Source: Rotaria macrura
Lineage: Eukaryota; Rotifera; Eurotatoria; Philodinida; Philodinidae
Assembly: GCA_900239685.1 (NCBI GenBank)
Contig: OENT01000244.1
Span: 1 to 64,000 of the forward strand
Direction of reading: 5' to 3'
DNA: 64,000 nt
Positions 12,833 to 25,380 of this stretch are shown one piece after another. Positions within the stretch are counted from its first letter, which is position 1, and the number at the start of each line of letters is the position of its first letter. A program made the position numbers and the translations under genes. The notes under the pieces are model-generated. The model saw only the letters and a list, made by a program, of their open reading frames with translations. It was not told the origin of the DNA and ran no database searches.

Positions 12833-15096
12833 TTATATTTGATTTTCTTTAACAATACCAACGAAATCTAATATAAGTTGTTGTAATTCATTGGCTTTTA
12901 ATTCACTTATACGAATAACGTCTTCATGAACAGCTTCAACTGTTGAATCATATTCTGATAAACATTTATTTGTTATCAAGGCAAGACCAAGTATACGGAA
13001 ACCACAATGAGCTCCTAATGTAACTTCATGCACTATTGACATGCCTAAACATAGATGAATTGAGGAAGTTAAAGTCTAATTAAGAATAAATAAGTTTTAT
13101 GTCAACTCATGAATATTCATCATAGGTTTTCCTTCCTTCATTTCCGTTACAATTATATCAAATGAGTAGATACGTCTTATGTTGTTTATAACAAAGTCAC
13201 AACAAGGAAAAAAATGAAACTCTTCATTCTTACCAACAGCATCACCACCAAGTTTTTTAACCATATTGATTTCTGCTATTGTTTCATAACAAGGACCACC
13301 TTGAAAATAAGTAAGAAAAATTGATTATTTATTGAACTTGAGTAAATAGGAACAATGTTCTCTTACCGAATCCACAATAAACTCCTTCTCGCAATTCAAG
13401 ATTATGTTTACCGGCAACGGCTTTCATTTGAGCTGAATATTGACGATCATATGCATGACCGACAGGTGGAAAACGTGGTCCTTTGAAATAATTTACTTAT
13501 ATGAGTATTTTCTTACGAACTAAAATTATCTTACCGAATCTTAAAAAAGAAAAGACAAATTTTCATGAATATAAAAAAGAAACGATCAAATGAACTTTCT
13601 TCATTTTCTTACCGTTCATCATTATGACCAATAAGTGGATTATTACCAGCCATACTAGGAAAATTCAAATGATCTTTGATTAACATTATATCACCAACAC
13701 TATAATCTTTATTAACACCGCCAGCAGCACTAAAATTTTATCAAACGAAAAGAAAAGAAAATTAATTTAGATAGAAAAAAAGAAACTAGTATTAAAAAAA
13801 CTTATCCAACCAAGTAACAATTAATGTATGTGCTCCAAGCATATGCATCACTCGTACTGGAAAGGCACACTAGAAATAGATGATTAGAAAATTATTTTTA
13901 ATTTTTTAAATTATTATTTCAACATGATTAATTTTTACAAGGCGAAATATATGCCTCCGTGCTTTGTCTTCAATGGAAATATTGTTTTAGATAAAGTGTT
14001 CCATATATAGACTGTAATGATGCACATGAAAGGCGTATTGTAATTATGGAGAAATTATTTTGAGTAATAAAACTTTAGTTTGCAAGTACAAGGTTCTTGA
14101 AAATGTTTTTTTTCCCTAACTAATATGCACGTTTTTGCTCTCAAAGTACATATTAAACAAGTTGCTTTGAATGTTCTCATAAAAATTGATTTCGATCATT
14201 GTATTTCAATTATTTTTATTCCTACGATCGTAGAGCTTTCTCATTAAAGAGAAAAAGTAAGTATGTGTCCGAATACAATTTCCAATACATATATATTTCT
14301 ATTGTCTCAAAACAATTTACTAGAGTGATTAAACGTCGAGAGAAATCACATTTTAGTCGTCTGCACATTCTATAGAAATATTGTTGTGAAGAAAAAATCG
14401 GGATGATTTCATATTTGGTATGTAGCTGAGAGAATACTCGCTTCTATGCAATTCCATTTGATTGTTTAAATAATCTCGTTTAAAGATGTGTGTTATCACT
14501 AGCTCTACATATCAATGATCTACTAAACTAATTAAACTGGCTTGTGAATAGAAGTGATTCAGATTTTACTTACGGCGGCAGTGGTATATCCTTCGTAAGG
14601 ATGAAATCGACCTTGCATACAAACAACAGAAACACCATTCAATGTTCCAAACACAAGATTACTACGATGACCAACGACTAAAACAAATTCAACACATCAA
14701 CGTTTCTGTTTTTAAATTAAATTTCAGAAAAACTAATATAAAATTTAAAATGAACCTGTCGATCTCGGAAAATGTGGAATGTCAGCATATGGAATAACAG
14801 TTTTGTTGACAACTAATTCAGCTAAACCACCAAGACCTGAGCCACATATGATAGCTATTTCAGGTTTAGTTGAAACAATATTTTGTATGAAACCCACAAT
14901 TTCTTGAACACGTTCATATGTATAGAAACTGTTGTTCATTGAAATAAAAAAAGAAGAATTATCGTAGTAGAAGTATATCATGTTATGATCATATTTACCG
15001 ATTTGTTATTGCATTCGGATGTTCTCCAACGGATGCCCATGGGCCACTTTCGGCAGTTGGAATTGATTCAGTAGCTGTTTTCGTACTATTCGACAT
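12833..15096 (-). CDS. PNP: Purine nucleoside phosphorylase
   Basis: Phosphorolysis of (deoxy)inosine and guanosine in purine salvage; a cytosolic trimeric family. Exons: 15096-14999, 14928-14756, 14677-14574, 13869-13811, 13729-13613, 13539-13535, 13480-13367, 13299-13234, 13044-12833. They sum to exactly 948 nt, 315 aa. The family's active-site blocks are all present: CGSGLGG (phosphate Ser), VVGHR (His), [11 protein letters not shown] (Arg, His, Tyr), GDAVGMS (Met, Ser), ITNK (the Asn that, with Glu in the GPCYET block, marks 6-oxopurine specificity) and a C-terminal AVHEDV His. Oddities: the usual TNAAGG reads TCAAGG at the exon 4/5 join, GPSFET reads GPCYET, and one exon is only five nucleotides. 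A 704-nt intron (13870-14573) holds nothing recognisable. The start ATG at 15096 is the first in frame and gives a 30-residue hydrophilic leader. Confidence 0.96.
13535..13539 (-). other. 5-nt micro-exon of PNP
   Basis: The flanking exons end in GAACG and begin GACCACG. The five bases between an AG (preceded by a pyrimidine-rich tract) and a GTAAGA donor restore the frame and create the DERFGPRFP block, which is nearly invariant in PNPs. Without the micro-exon the frame and this block are lost. The introns on each side are 73 and 54 nt. Confidence 0.85.
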
Positions 15097-15769
15097 AGTT
15101 TAATCTGAATTTGAAAAATGAAACAATCATGGCAAACAATTAAAATTTGACTTCACACTCACTTTTATAGATATATATATATATATATATATGTGTGTGT
15201 ATTTATAGATAAAACTTTCAATGTCACGATGGAAATAACAGATGGAAGCGATTGATACAGAGTAAAATCTTCACTGTTCTTATAATTTTTTTTCTCGTGT
15301 TGTTACACACCCACCTTTTCTCTGTCTCTCTTTTCCTCCCTTCTTTTTTTGATCATGTGCCACTTCGGCCTATCTGGCCATATTCATCCCTTTTAGCTAC
15401 GAACTGAGTACGAACAAAGGACAGAGAAAGAAAAATATTAGAGAGACAAACTCAAATCTATAGCGCGTGCATGAACTATTTCTGTTTTATTGCTGAGAAC
15501 ATAAAAAGCAAGTGAAGTAGGAGAATGTGCCTGAAACTACACGCAAAAAAAGAGAAACAAACACTTTCAATTTTTCATTCGACTTTTCAATATTTTTTAA
15601 CGAAGTATTTAACACAATAACAGACATTATTATTTTTGAAATAATTAACTAAGCCTTTTTTTTTAATACAACAACAACAATAACAACAGCAATAATAATA
15701 ACAACTTTCTCTATATCTAATAATGAGAGAAAAACAATTCAACAAAATTATCAAATGCCTTTTTCTTTT
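15097..15769. other. Intergenic, PNP 5' flank / Ku70 3' flank
   Basis: It contains a (TA)n/(TG)n microsatellite at about 15171-15200, a pyrimidine-rich patch around 15305-15350 and a CAA/AAT-rich simple-sequence patch around 15668-15705. No coding signal is seen. The PNP promoter should lie here, but I cannot point to a specific element. Confidence 0.6.
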
Positions 15770-18700
15770 TCATTGAGCAAGACCAAGATGAGATTGAATA
15801 ACATCAATAAAGTCTTGTTTTTTCGTACCTGATGCTTTTAATTTTCTATCTCTGCAATAATCTTTCAATATTGGAATAGTCAATTTACTTAACTGAAAAC
15901 AAAGAAAAAACAATATCATAGAAAATGAAATTATTGTTACTCGATGCTTGAACTTGTCGTTTTTATTTTTATTTTCTACATACCAGATTGCTCTTAGCTG
16001 CAGCTTCAACATCAATATTTTCATCATCTTTTGTTTTCTTGGCATTACCAGGCGAAGCATTATTATCACACTAAAGATAATTAAGAATAATATTTAAAAA
16101 CTATAAAAAAAATGACAACATAAGTTAAATTTATAAAAATAAACATCTACATTCAATAACAATGAATGATATTCATCGTATTAGTTCATAGGTATTATTT
16201 TTCTTTTATAATCTATACTTATAGATTATTTCAAGTATTCATCGTCATACTTTGAATTATATTAATGAAAATAGGAGTAGAATGAAAACATATTGTGAAT
16301 AATTTATAAGTCATAATGTTAAGTAAGAGCTTTATCAATAGAAATTCAATGCACGAAGATCATAAAAAAAAAAGTACGTTGAGAAAGTACGCCATGTTCT
16401 CAATAAAAAATCTATTTCATAAAATTTTACACGAAAATAAATCAAACTTCAAGGTTCTTTTATTATCTATATGGATATAAATGTCATTTGATTTAAAATC
16501 ATGAACGAAATAAAAACAGTTTTTTTCTTATCAAAAAAAAAACAAACTACAAGTCAGTTCGCTCGATGACTTAAAACTATAGTATTCTTTATGATAAATA
16601 TTGCAAGATAGAAAGAGTCGAAGATTCTATTTAAACATTCAACAGCACTTATTCTCGATTTTAAATAACAATGAACGAACTAATTATTCACTATAGAACG
16701 TCATGGTCGTGCATTAACATGTATTATTTGTATCGCATGATTTTAAGAAAGAATTGAGAATTTTAACGACATAGTTGAAAATCAATAGAGAACGAGTGAA
16801 TCGATTCTGAATGACAGAAATTTGACATCATATCGATCTTAGTAGTCGATGTATTATTTTGTCATGTTCTTCTTGTCTCAGTGTTACATAGAGGAATAAC
16901 TTTGCAAGTATTAAACTTGTTAACGAATGATAACAGTTTAAATAAGTGAAACGTTTGCCATTGTATTGTAAGAAACAGAAAAGATGTCTTCCAGGTATGT
17001 ATTATGTGCATCACATGAACCATAGTATCATGTCAACTGTCAAATTTTCTTGTTGAATGATCTGAGTTCTTAAGCTTGAGAACACTGACAATTGTTTATC
17101 TTTACAAGAGTAACAAGAAAAACGAAACTGAACTTCTCGTCTAAAACTATTCAATAATTTTTCTTTTCTTCAAATAATTGACTGTAACAAAAAAAAACAA
17201 CACTACAAATGAAACCTGTTCGAAACATTTCAATAAGTAATATCATACGAATTTTTGTTCTCAAATAGTCTAAAAATAGAGTCGATTCAATCGAAAAGAA
17301 AACTATTTTCATTCGAGTAAAAACCAACAGTAACATGAGTAAATAGTGTACACCAATACAACTGAAAATAAATCATTTCGACATTCATATACGGACATTT
17401 TAGAAGAAACGAATCGAAACACTTCAGGCTGTTAAAAGAAAAGAAAGAAATACAAAGAGAAACAGAAATCATAATAGTTCTCATTAGATTGATTTTGAGT
17501 ATAGGTAAATAGTCATGAAAACGAATCATTATGTGTTTCACGTGATTGTCGTTTCAAATGTGAAGGCGAACTTGTGATTTGATCAAGAACACAGTGTAGT
17601 AAAAAAAATAATTTAAACAACCAAATGTAGTTTTTCGTCGATGTAAAATTTAAAGCTCAAAGTTCAGATTGAAATTTTCTACTGGCAAGATTCCATATGT
17701 AACCTTTTACTTGACGTATCCTTTACGGTAATTATCCTTCTCGACATTATTTTTAAACAATGCCAACTCGTAAAGAGCAGAAAAGAAGACGTAATTACAT
17801 TGCTTCATAAAGAAACTTATCAGGGTTATAAAACTCGAAGTAAATATGCTCTCTATCTGATGAATTTCGAGGTATCGTCACAATAAGAACAAAAAAAAAT
17901 GAACTGATTTATCATTTAGCACTCTTTAGAGTAACATTTAACAGCAACGGCCACGCCATATGAAATCTGATTTTGTAATGCATGATATAGAAAACTCGTT
18001 AGGCTCTTAAAACCAAGATCTTTATGCGTCATACTAACACAATAAGAAATCTGTTGTTGTTAAACATAGTTCTACCAAAATGTCATAAATCCATCGAGAA
18101 TTGAGTGAATATTTCTAGTATGTTTATGTGAAAACAAAAAAGAACAACATCATGTACTTTTGCAGAACAACTCAATGAAAATTTGATAAACATTCAAAAC
18201 TTATCAATTATTTTAGAATTCAAGTGAACTGTTCTAGATGATGCGATTCCTTCAGGGATAAACATTCGGATCACGAGAAGACAAGAAACATGCGCACTTT
18301 CCAACGGATTAAACTTGATACGTGATTATTCTTTTGGAGCTACAATTTTTTTCATGGAAAACAAAATCGACTGAATGCCAGAACGTTTTTGTTTTCAGAA
18401 ATATCGCTTTAAAGAGTGAAAGACATAGAGAAAGTAAACCATTAAACAGAACTTCCTCGTGCATGTTGTTTGAAAACGATGTCGAATTTCGTGACGACCA
18501 AACTTTAAGGAAAATAGTTCGCAATCGAATCGATCAGATGCTTTATGTTCGAGAAAATTAAAAATTTTCTACTCTTAAATCGATTTGAAGGAAAATGCCC
18601 ATCACGATACAGTTTTTGTTAGAAATAGGGGTGGTCATTTCGTGTTACTTTACTAAATAAAGATAAATGCATCCGTTATCTTGCGAAAATAAAGATAAGT

Positions 18701-21700
18701 AAATTCTTTATCTTTAGAAAATAAAGAAAACCTTAAGGAATAAGGAATTCTTTCTTTGATCGAAAATCGGGCTAAAAATATTCCAGGATTGTGGAGCTCG
18801 CTATCAAGAGAATTTCTTTTCATTGGACGGCCATGTTTTGACTGACGCTTAAGTCTTGACCAGCAAAATCATCTGGTAGATTTTAAGTAGTATTTAGTTT
18901 ATTTTGGCTGGAAAAAAGACGATTAACTTAAAACCAGTATCATATTCTGAATCAGCATCAAAAGCGGAACAAATTTATGTGTGTTTCACATATTATTTCA
19001 ATATATCTAAATATTCACCCTACTACCCCCCCCCCTCATGGATTTTCGACAAAAAAATTGGACCTATGGGAAAATATAATAGTAGAACACAAACTAGGGT
19101 ATTTTTAACCAATTATAACAACTTTTTCGTTAGATCTATTTTTTGCCGAAAATTCCTGAGGGGGAGTACGGTGAATATTTAGATATATTGAAATAATATG
19201 CGAAACACACATAAGTTTGTTCCGCTTTTGATGCTGATTCAGAATATGATACTGGTTTTAAGCTAATCATCTTTTTTCCAGCCAAAATAAACTAAATACT
19301 ACTTAAAATCTACCAGATGATTTTGCTGGTCAAGACTTAAGCGTCAGTCAAAACATGGTCGTCCAATGAAAAGAAATTCTCTTGGCAGTGAGCTCCACAA
19401 TCCTGGAATATTTTTAGACCCATTTTCGATCAAAGAAAGAATTCCTTATTCCTTAAGGTTTTCTTTATTTTCTTAAGATAAAGAATTTACTTATCTTTAT
19501 TTTCGCAAGATAAGGGATTCGTTTATCTCTATCCTTTAGTATAAAGGAAAATAAAGATAAAGGGTCACCCCTAGTTAGAAACATTTCATGAATTTTAATT
19601 CTTGTCCAAACATTTTGGCATCTAATAGCAAAATCGTTAAAATCATATATACATTTGGTAGATCAATGCGACTGCTACAGGATTGTGGAACAGTTAAAGA
19701 AAAACATAAACAGAAAATATTCAATACGTTCCATATTAATACATCGTATTATGACGTGAATAGAAATGTCGGATACATACGAGGTCAAATGTATTCATGT
19801 ATTTCACATGAAAAAAATCTTTCCAAACAAACCTTTCGTTTCATTGCTGATTTTTTTGTTGAACCCATAACATAACCAGGTGGAAAAATCATCTGCTTAA
19901 GTTCATCCATATAACCGGCAACTTTACGGTTTTGATTTTCAACACTTGGAATTGTTAAATCAATGAATTCATCGGGCTCAGATTTGTTCAAAGCTGTGGC
20001 TTCAATATTTCTCCATAAGGTTTGTAATGCTGGATTTTCAAATTTATCAGGACGATATTTAAATTTCAAACCACGTATAACATTTTTAAATAAATCAACT
20101 TCATCGTTCGCTGCACGTGTTGTATCATTCTTTGGTAATGTACGCATATCATCAGCATACGGTAAATAATGTACGTGAAAACCGTTCGATGCTAAACGAT
20201 CGTTCTTAACTTTCTTATTTAATTCTTCAGCTTGTGGTATGAGTGCAACTTAAGAAATAAAAAGTACAATACATGAAGTAGAAAAATAACTACTGAGTAT
20301 CTATATATATATATATAATGTTCAGTGTCTGTATGTTTCTCTGTGTCGGATCAAAGGTTAAAGGTAAAATTTTAAACGTTAAGGATTCTAGAATTTCCTA
20401 CAGCTTACCAGATTTATGCGTCGCTAACTATAGATTTCTAGAATATTTTGGAATTTTCTAGATTTTTCTCAAAATTTCACTGAGAACCTTAAGAATAGGG
20501 GTTGAGATCAAGGTTAAAGGTCGAAAGTTAAAGGTCAAGCCGGATACTGCTATGTTCCTAAAAAGTTCTAGAAATATGTAGACTCTTCCAGAATGTTATA
20601 AAGTCATCTAGAATTTTTTTGTAATCTCTGATAATGATGTGGCACTTACTGGAATTTTCTAGCACACTCAAGAATTTTCAGTGACCATGCGCTATGCATG
20701 ATCGAGAATGTTTTCGAAGGCTCTCAGATAGGTTACAATGGTATAACGCTATAAGAGTACGATGGTATAAAATTGCAGAGGTCTGCGACTAAAATGGGGT
20801 AACGCCATACGATTATAATCTATCTGTATAAAATTTGAACCGTCAGATTGTCTATTATTGGATCGAGGTTAAAGCACAGATATGAAACTTTACAGTAAAA
20901 TCAGCCGTGGAATATGCACAGGATCTCGCTAGTACTTCTATATATTTACCGAGTCGTGGCGGTGTATTTCGTCTTGCCGAAAATTGACATAGTATAAATA
21001 TTTTTTTTTCTAAGCATTTTTTTAACAATGCATTAAATAAACATGAACTTCCTTCAACATATTTTTCATCGGGATAAATAAAATGACCTGGCTTGACATA
21101 ATGATGTGGTTGTAAACATGAAAGACTTTTAAAACCAAGTAATTCGAAACCGGGATCACCAAATTTTTTTATTGCTTTGATTTCATCAGTATCAAATAGT
21201 ATACGACGACTGGCTACATCTAAGCCATATTGAATATCTGACGGCATGAGAATTTCAGCTAAAATATACATAAAACCATTAAAATGTTAGATTTATCTTG
21301 TTGATAGTTATTTTCGGGAAATATCGATGGAGACCTGTTTCCGGTAGATAATGTTTAGTAACGATTTTCGTTTCCAAGTTAGTTTTCATATCTAATTTAA
21401 TCTTTGTTGGTTTTGGACATGGTCGAACCTAAATTAAAAGACACAATGAAAATTGTCTTGATAGTCAACAAAAATTTAATCCTATGTCTCTATAGTCGTG
21501 ATTTGCTTCAAGTATTTATAGAACGATGACATACGTTTGATTCATAGGTATTATCGAGCCGCGGATGCATTCATGTTGTCTAAGACATGTATAGGATATG
21601 ATGTTCATCGAATATAGCAAATTATATATAATATTTTCGAATAAATTATCCAATTTTGATAGTAGATCGGAACGTTGAGATTTTTCTTTGAAAACGAAAT

Positions 21701-24700
21701 CATGAATGAATAGTTAATTATAAGCATGTGCTATTGCGAACTTATACTAAGTATGTAATTGTTCGAACTAAAAAGCAATAATGAATGATATGACATGTTT
21801 TCTTCTTCTTCTAATTGAATAAAAGTTATTTTCTTTCGGATTCGAATATTTGAAAAATTCAAAATATTATTTTATTCATTCATCAAGTGAAATGAACTTT
21901 TTCAGTATAGTTTTCTAATGTCGAAACAAAAATATAACGGATAGACATTGTATGATACGAATAGGTTGATTATGAAAATGTGACGCTCGTATGACAATAA
22001 GAATATTATACCATTCAGCAACATGAGAGCATTCTGTCGTAGGTTTAGATTGAGTGGAAAAACTAATTCCAGTCGTGACATCTATGTCTATAGGTGACAG
22101 AGGTTTCGAAGAAAAAAAAAAGACATTGACAAAAATATTTCTCAATATGAAAGTTCATCATCTGCAATAATTCTTCATCGTGTATCTCACAGAAAAAGAG
22201 AGCACTAACACATTGAAAAAGAAACGCTTACAAAATGCAAACGTATCAATCTAAAAATTATGTTGAATGAGTTTTTCTCAAGTTTACACGTTTAATCAAA
22301 ATTTTTTCAGAAACTTATTGTTTATTCATGTTGAGATTGTCGCAGGCTTACTCTTAGTGTATTATCTAGAAGTACTATTTCATGTCATTTGCAGAATAAA
22401 GGGTGTCAACGATTTGTCAAATTTATTTTAATAGTCTCACAGGCACAATCTCTAGGTTTACCTCAAAAGAAAATGATACTAATTACTGCCGCAAATAGTA
22501 AAAACGTTTTCACATTTTTGAAAGAGCTTGAATCCTTGAATAAATACAATAGAATGAGAAAGAAAAGCTTTAGCCCACGGAAATTTCACTACTCCTTCGT
22601 TCACATTCATCAACTCGTTCCTTCAAACAATGAATGGTTTAATATTTACATGTTATAGAACTACAATAAGTTCACATTAGACTAAATTAGATTTCTTTAT
22701 GACATCGCTATTCTCATTCAGACAACAAATCATATGAAATACGTTAGATTATATGATCAATCGATCATTGATTATTACAAAATGAATAAGACCTGAATAC
22801 TGAATGTGGCAACACTATTAGACATGTAAGAAAAAAATATCTTGGGGTGATTTATTTTTTCCATGAAATAACTTACAATAGAACAAAGATTATCATGTTG
22901 GTTTACCATGTCAAGAATTAGCATACTTTATTTTGTTGAAACAAAAAAAGGAACTTTGATCCTTTATAATGCGATCTGAATGTATGTATACTTATTTTCA
23001 CTTGATTTTCTCTAGTAAATCCTTTTGTGTACTCAAAAAGTGGGTACACTCTAGAATCGGTCAGTGTGTCCGGCCGTCCGTTTACACGATAACTCTTTAC
23101 GAATACATTCGATTGAGCTGAAATTATGTGCACAGAGTTGTCTCATCAATATCTCGGTTGAGTTCGAAGATGAGAAGGATCCGTCGAGAAATGGCTGAGT
23201 TATTGAAAAAATTGTCATTTTTCACCAAACAATCCCTGAGGTGGGGTACAGGGATTTTTTCAAAACAACACTTTTGTCTCAGAATTATCCACAACGTATA
23301 CAAATCGACTCAGTTTTTAACGCTGATTCCGAATCTGATACTAGTTTTGCTTTCTAACAAAACATCGCCTGAAAATGCACAAAAACTGTATCCAGAAACG
23401 AAATTGCCTGGATATGTCTCAGATGACCACTAGTTTTTGGGTTTCCCAAAAAAAGGTTCACCAGTGCACACATTCTAGAATGACTGATTTGTCTCATTCA
23501 CGTTTTGAACTACACATAACTCTCGGACATAAGTCCGAAGTTTTCACATTTATTTTTGATTGTAAACACAAATCAAAATATAATCTTTTCTTCTATCTTA
23601 TCAACAGAAAACTAATCTATACGAAAAATTAGAGAACGTAAGGAAACAAATCAAGTTTCGCATCATCATAAAACATAATTTTCAGCGCTTCAAATTCTTT
23701 TCTTGTTAGAAAATACTCATTGAAGTAATTTTAGAATCGAGCAAGAACCTTGAATCGATTTATTTTACATATTCATGAATCAACGAAATGGAGAAGTTGA
23801 TCATTGATATGATTCTTTGTTCTTTTTTTGTTACACAAACCTTGAGAAACATTTTTAAAAGAACTTTGTTTTATCTTATCGACAATTCTAATAGAACAAG
23901 ATCTCACACGAAACTTATCAACATTTCAATAGTCTATTTTAATTAGATAGTTCTCTTATCTTTTCAATTGTCTAGTTCAGGTCAACATTGACGAAATCCT
24001 TTACTCGAGTGTTACAATTTTTATATTTTCATATGTAGCTTTTAGAAATTGTTTGATTTCAGACGAACTCTAACAGTCGTAGAGTATCAACAACTAAATT
24101 AAGTAGATGTATATTGTTGTACAGTGGAAAGAAAAAAAGAAGGAACATTTACCAACAGTTTATGATATGTGTTTTTCAAGTTTTAGAAAATCTTTCAATA
24201 AACTAGAATGTTTGTTGACATTACATATTTCTCTAGTAGATTTAATATGGCTTACTCTTGCTAGATATTCATTACAGCTGAATTCTACACAACGATAGTA
24301 ATTCAACAGAAAAAGCTATTCTTAGAATTTATTGTCATTGAAAAATCTAGTTTCTTTTTTTGTTTTTTTTTGATAATTCAATAAAAAGATATTTATGAAA
24401 AATTTCATACATTACCATATTATAAACTGAAACCGAAAATCCTAATGGTGTACCATCGTCTGCTTTGCCTAATGAAAATGGAACAGTACAATAGGCACGT
24501 TTTTTATGTTCTTTCGAATAGACAAGCTTCAATAATTCATTTAAACGTCCTGTCGGTTCTTGATTATTTCTAATATCAAGATCTTCATCGCTTAACATGA
24601 GAACATCTTGAAAGAATTTTTTAAAATCAAATCTTGCTATTGTTTCTGTTAATATTGGAAATACTTCTAATTGTATACCGACATCATTTAAATCCTTAGC

Positions 24701-25380
24701 ACGTTGTTTAGCTTGTCGTTCTAATGTTAAGTTCGATGCATGCGGTTGATCATTACATGTAAATATGAATATACGTTTCATAGTTAAACGTTGTGGTGAA
24801 TTTGAAAATAGATTTGAACATGTCCATAGAGCTTCATTTAATGAATAACCTGTTGCTTGTGTTGCACCAAATAATTCATCATATTTAACTTTATAAGCAT
24901 TTCTTTCTGACAATGCTTCTAATTGTATAATACGTTCAGCTGATGGTTGTGCTAGTTCATGAAGAATATAAATATGTTTAAAGTCAAATGCATTAAGACT
25001 ATTTTCTGTGCCATAAAGAATAATGCCACTAAGATCTTTATCGTTTGAGATTATTTTTGATTGATAAAATCGTTGACAAGCACGCATAACTAACTGAAAA
25101 CCTGTTGTCAATTGTGCATCTTCATCATCGTCATCATCCATCGTTCCATCTTGTTTCATTTGATTAGCTAATGCTTCAAACATTTGTGGTGCACATTCGA
25201 TTAGCATTAACGTACCATCACGAGATGTTGTGATCTAAATCAATGTAAAAGTTAGTTTCGACTATTTTGATTCATAATAGTTCAATGAAATCAATGTACC
25301 TGTCGCCCTTGTTGATTATCTTCTTGTGCTTCATCATCAGCATTACCGCTAGCACCCCAATTTTGATCAAGTAACGACAT
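15770..25380 (-). CDS. XRCC6: Ku70 subunit of the Ku DNA end-binding heterodimer
   Basis: Ku70 pairs with Ku80, threads onto broken DNA ends in the nucleus and recruits the non-homologous end-joining machinery. Exons: 25380-25300, 25234-24416, 21428-21335, 21258-20950, 20248-19833, 16070-15984, 15892-15770; 1,929 nt, 642 aa, all phases consistent (human Ku70 is 609 aa). Domains in order: acidic N-terminus, Ku vWA domain (about 30-270) with FYQSKIIS, IILYGTE and RIFIFTCND blocks, Ku core with GDPGFELLGFK, HHYVKPGHFIYP and ARRNTPPR, the helical arm with YRPDKFENP and DLTIPSVE, and a C-terminal SAP DNA-binding domain (LTIPILKDYCRDRKL). The gene looks intact. Its introns are unusually long: 2,987 nt (with a family A repeat), 701 nt, and 3,762 nt (with a foldback transposon). 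Confidence 0.97.
18626..19573. mobile_element. hAT-like non-autonomous foldback element with 8-bp TSD
   Basis: Two inverted arms of about 430 bp (18626 to about 19057, and about 19134 to 19573) flank a loop of roughly 75 bp. The outer ends are exact inverted repeats TAGGGGTG...CACCCCTA, a terminus typical of hAT elements. The 8 bp GTTAGAAA occurs immediately outside both ends (18618-18625 and 19574-19581), matching the 8-bp target duplication of hAT transposition. No transposase is encoded; the ORFs inside are arm sequence. It sits in a Ku70 intron. The arms differ at scattered sites, so it is not brand new, but the duplication is perfect. Confidence 0.93.
20249..20949. repeat. Ku70 intron with recurrent TTCTAGAA-like motifs
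   Basis: The motif TCTAGAAT/TTCTAGAA or close variants recurs about every 20-120 bp between 20385 and 20665, interspersed with near copies of GGTTAAAGGT (20356, 20513, 20530). A (TA)n run is at about 20302-20317. This looks like decayed repetitive DNA that I cannot assign to a family. Confidence 0.5.
23023..23553 (+). repeat. Family A interspersed repeat, copy 2 (full length)
   Basis: It starts at the palindrome GTGTACTC...GGGTACAC (23027-23049) and ends just after a second palindrome TCGGACATAAGTCCGA (23523-23538), with TTTTCACATTTA beyond it shared by the other copies. Internal landmarks are GTGTGTCCGGCCGTCC, CAATCCCTGAGG and GCTGATTCCGAATCTGATACT. It has no significant ORF and lies in a 3-kb Ku70 intron. 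The family is unidentified. Confidence 0.9.

Noticed and set aside
18904..19182. 92-codon ORF inside the foldback element
   Set aside because: It is made entirely of inverted-arm and loop sequence, has homopolymer runs, and resembles no transposase.
23128..23632. Overlapping ORFs of 85-101 codons, with similar ones at 31879-32142 and 56049-56291
   Set aside because: They are repeat family A sequence. Frames differ between copies and are broken by indels, so coding is unlikely.
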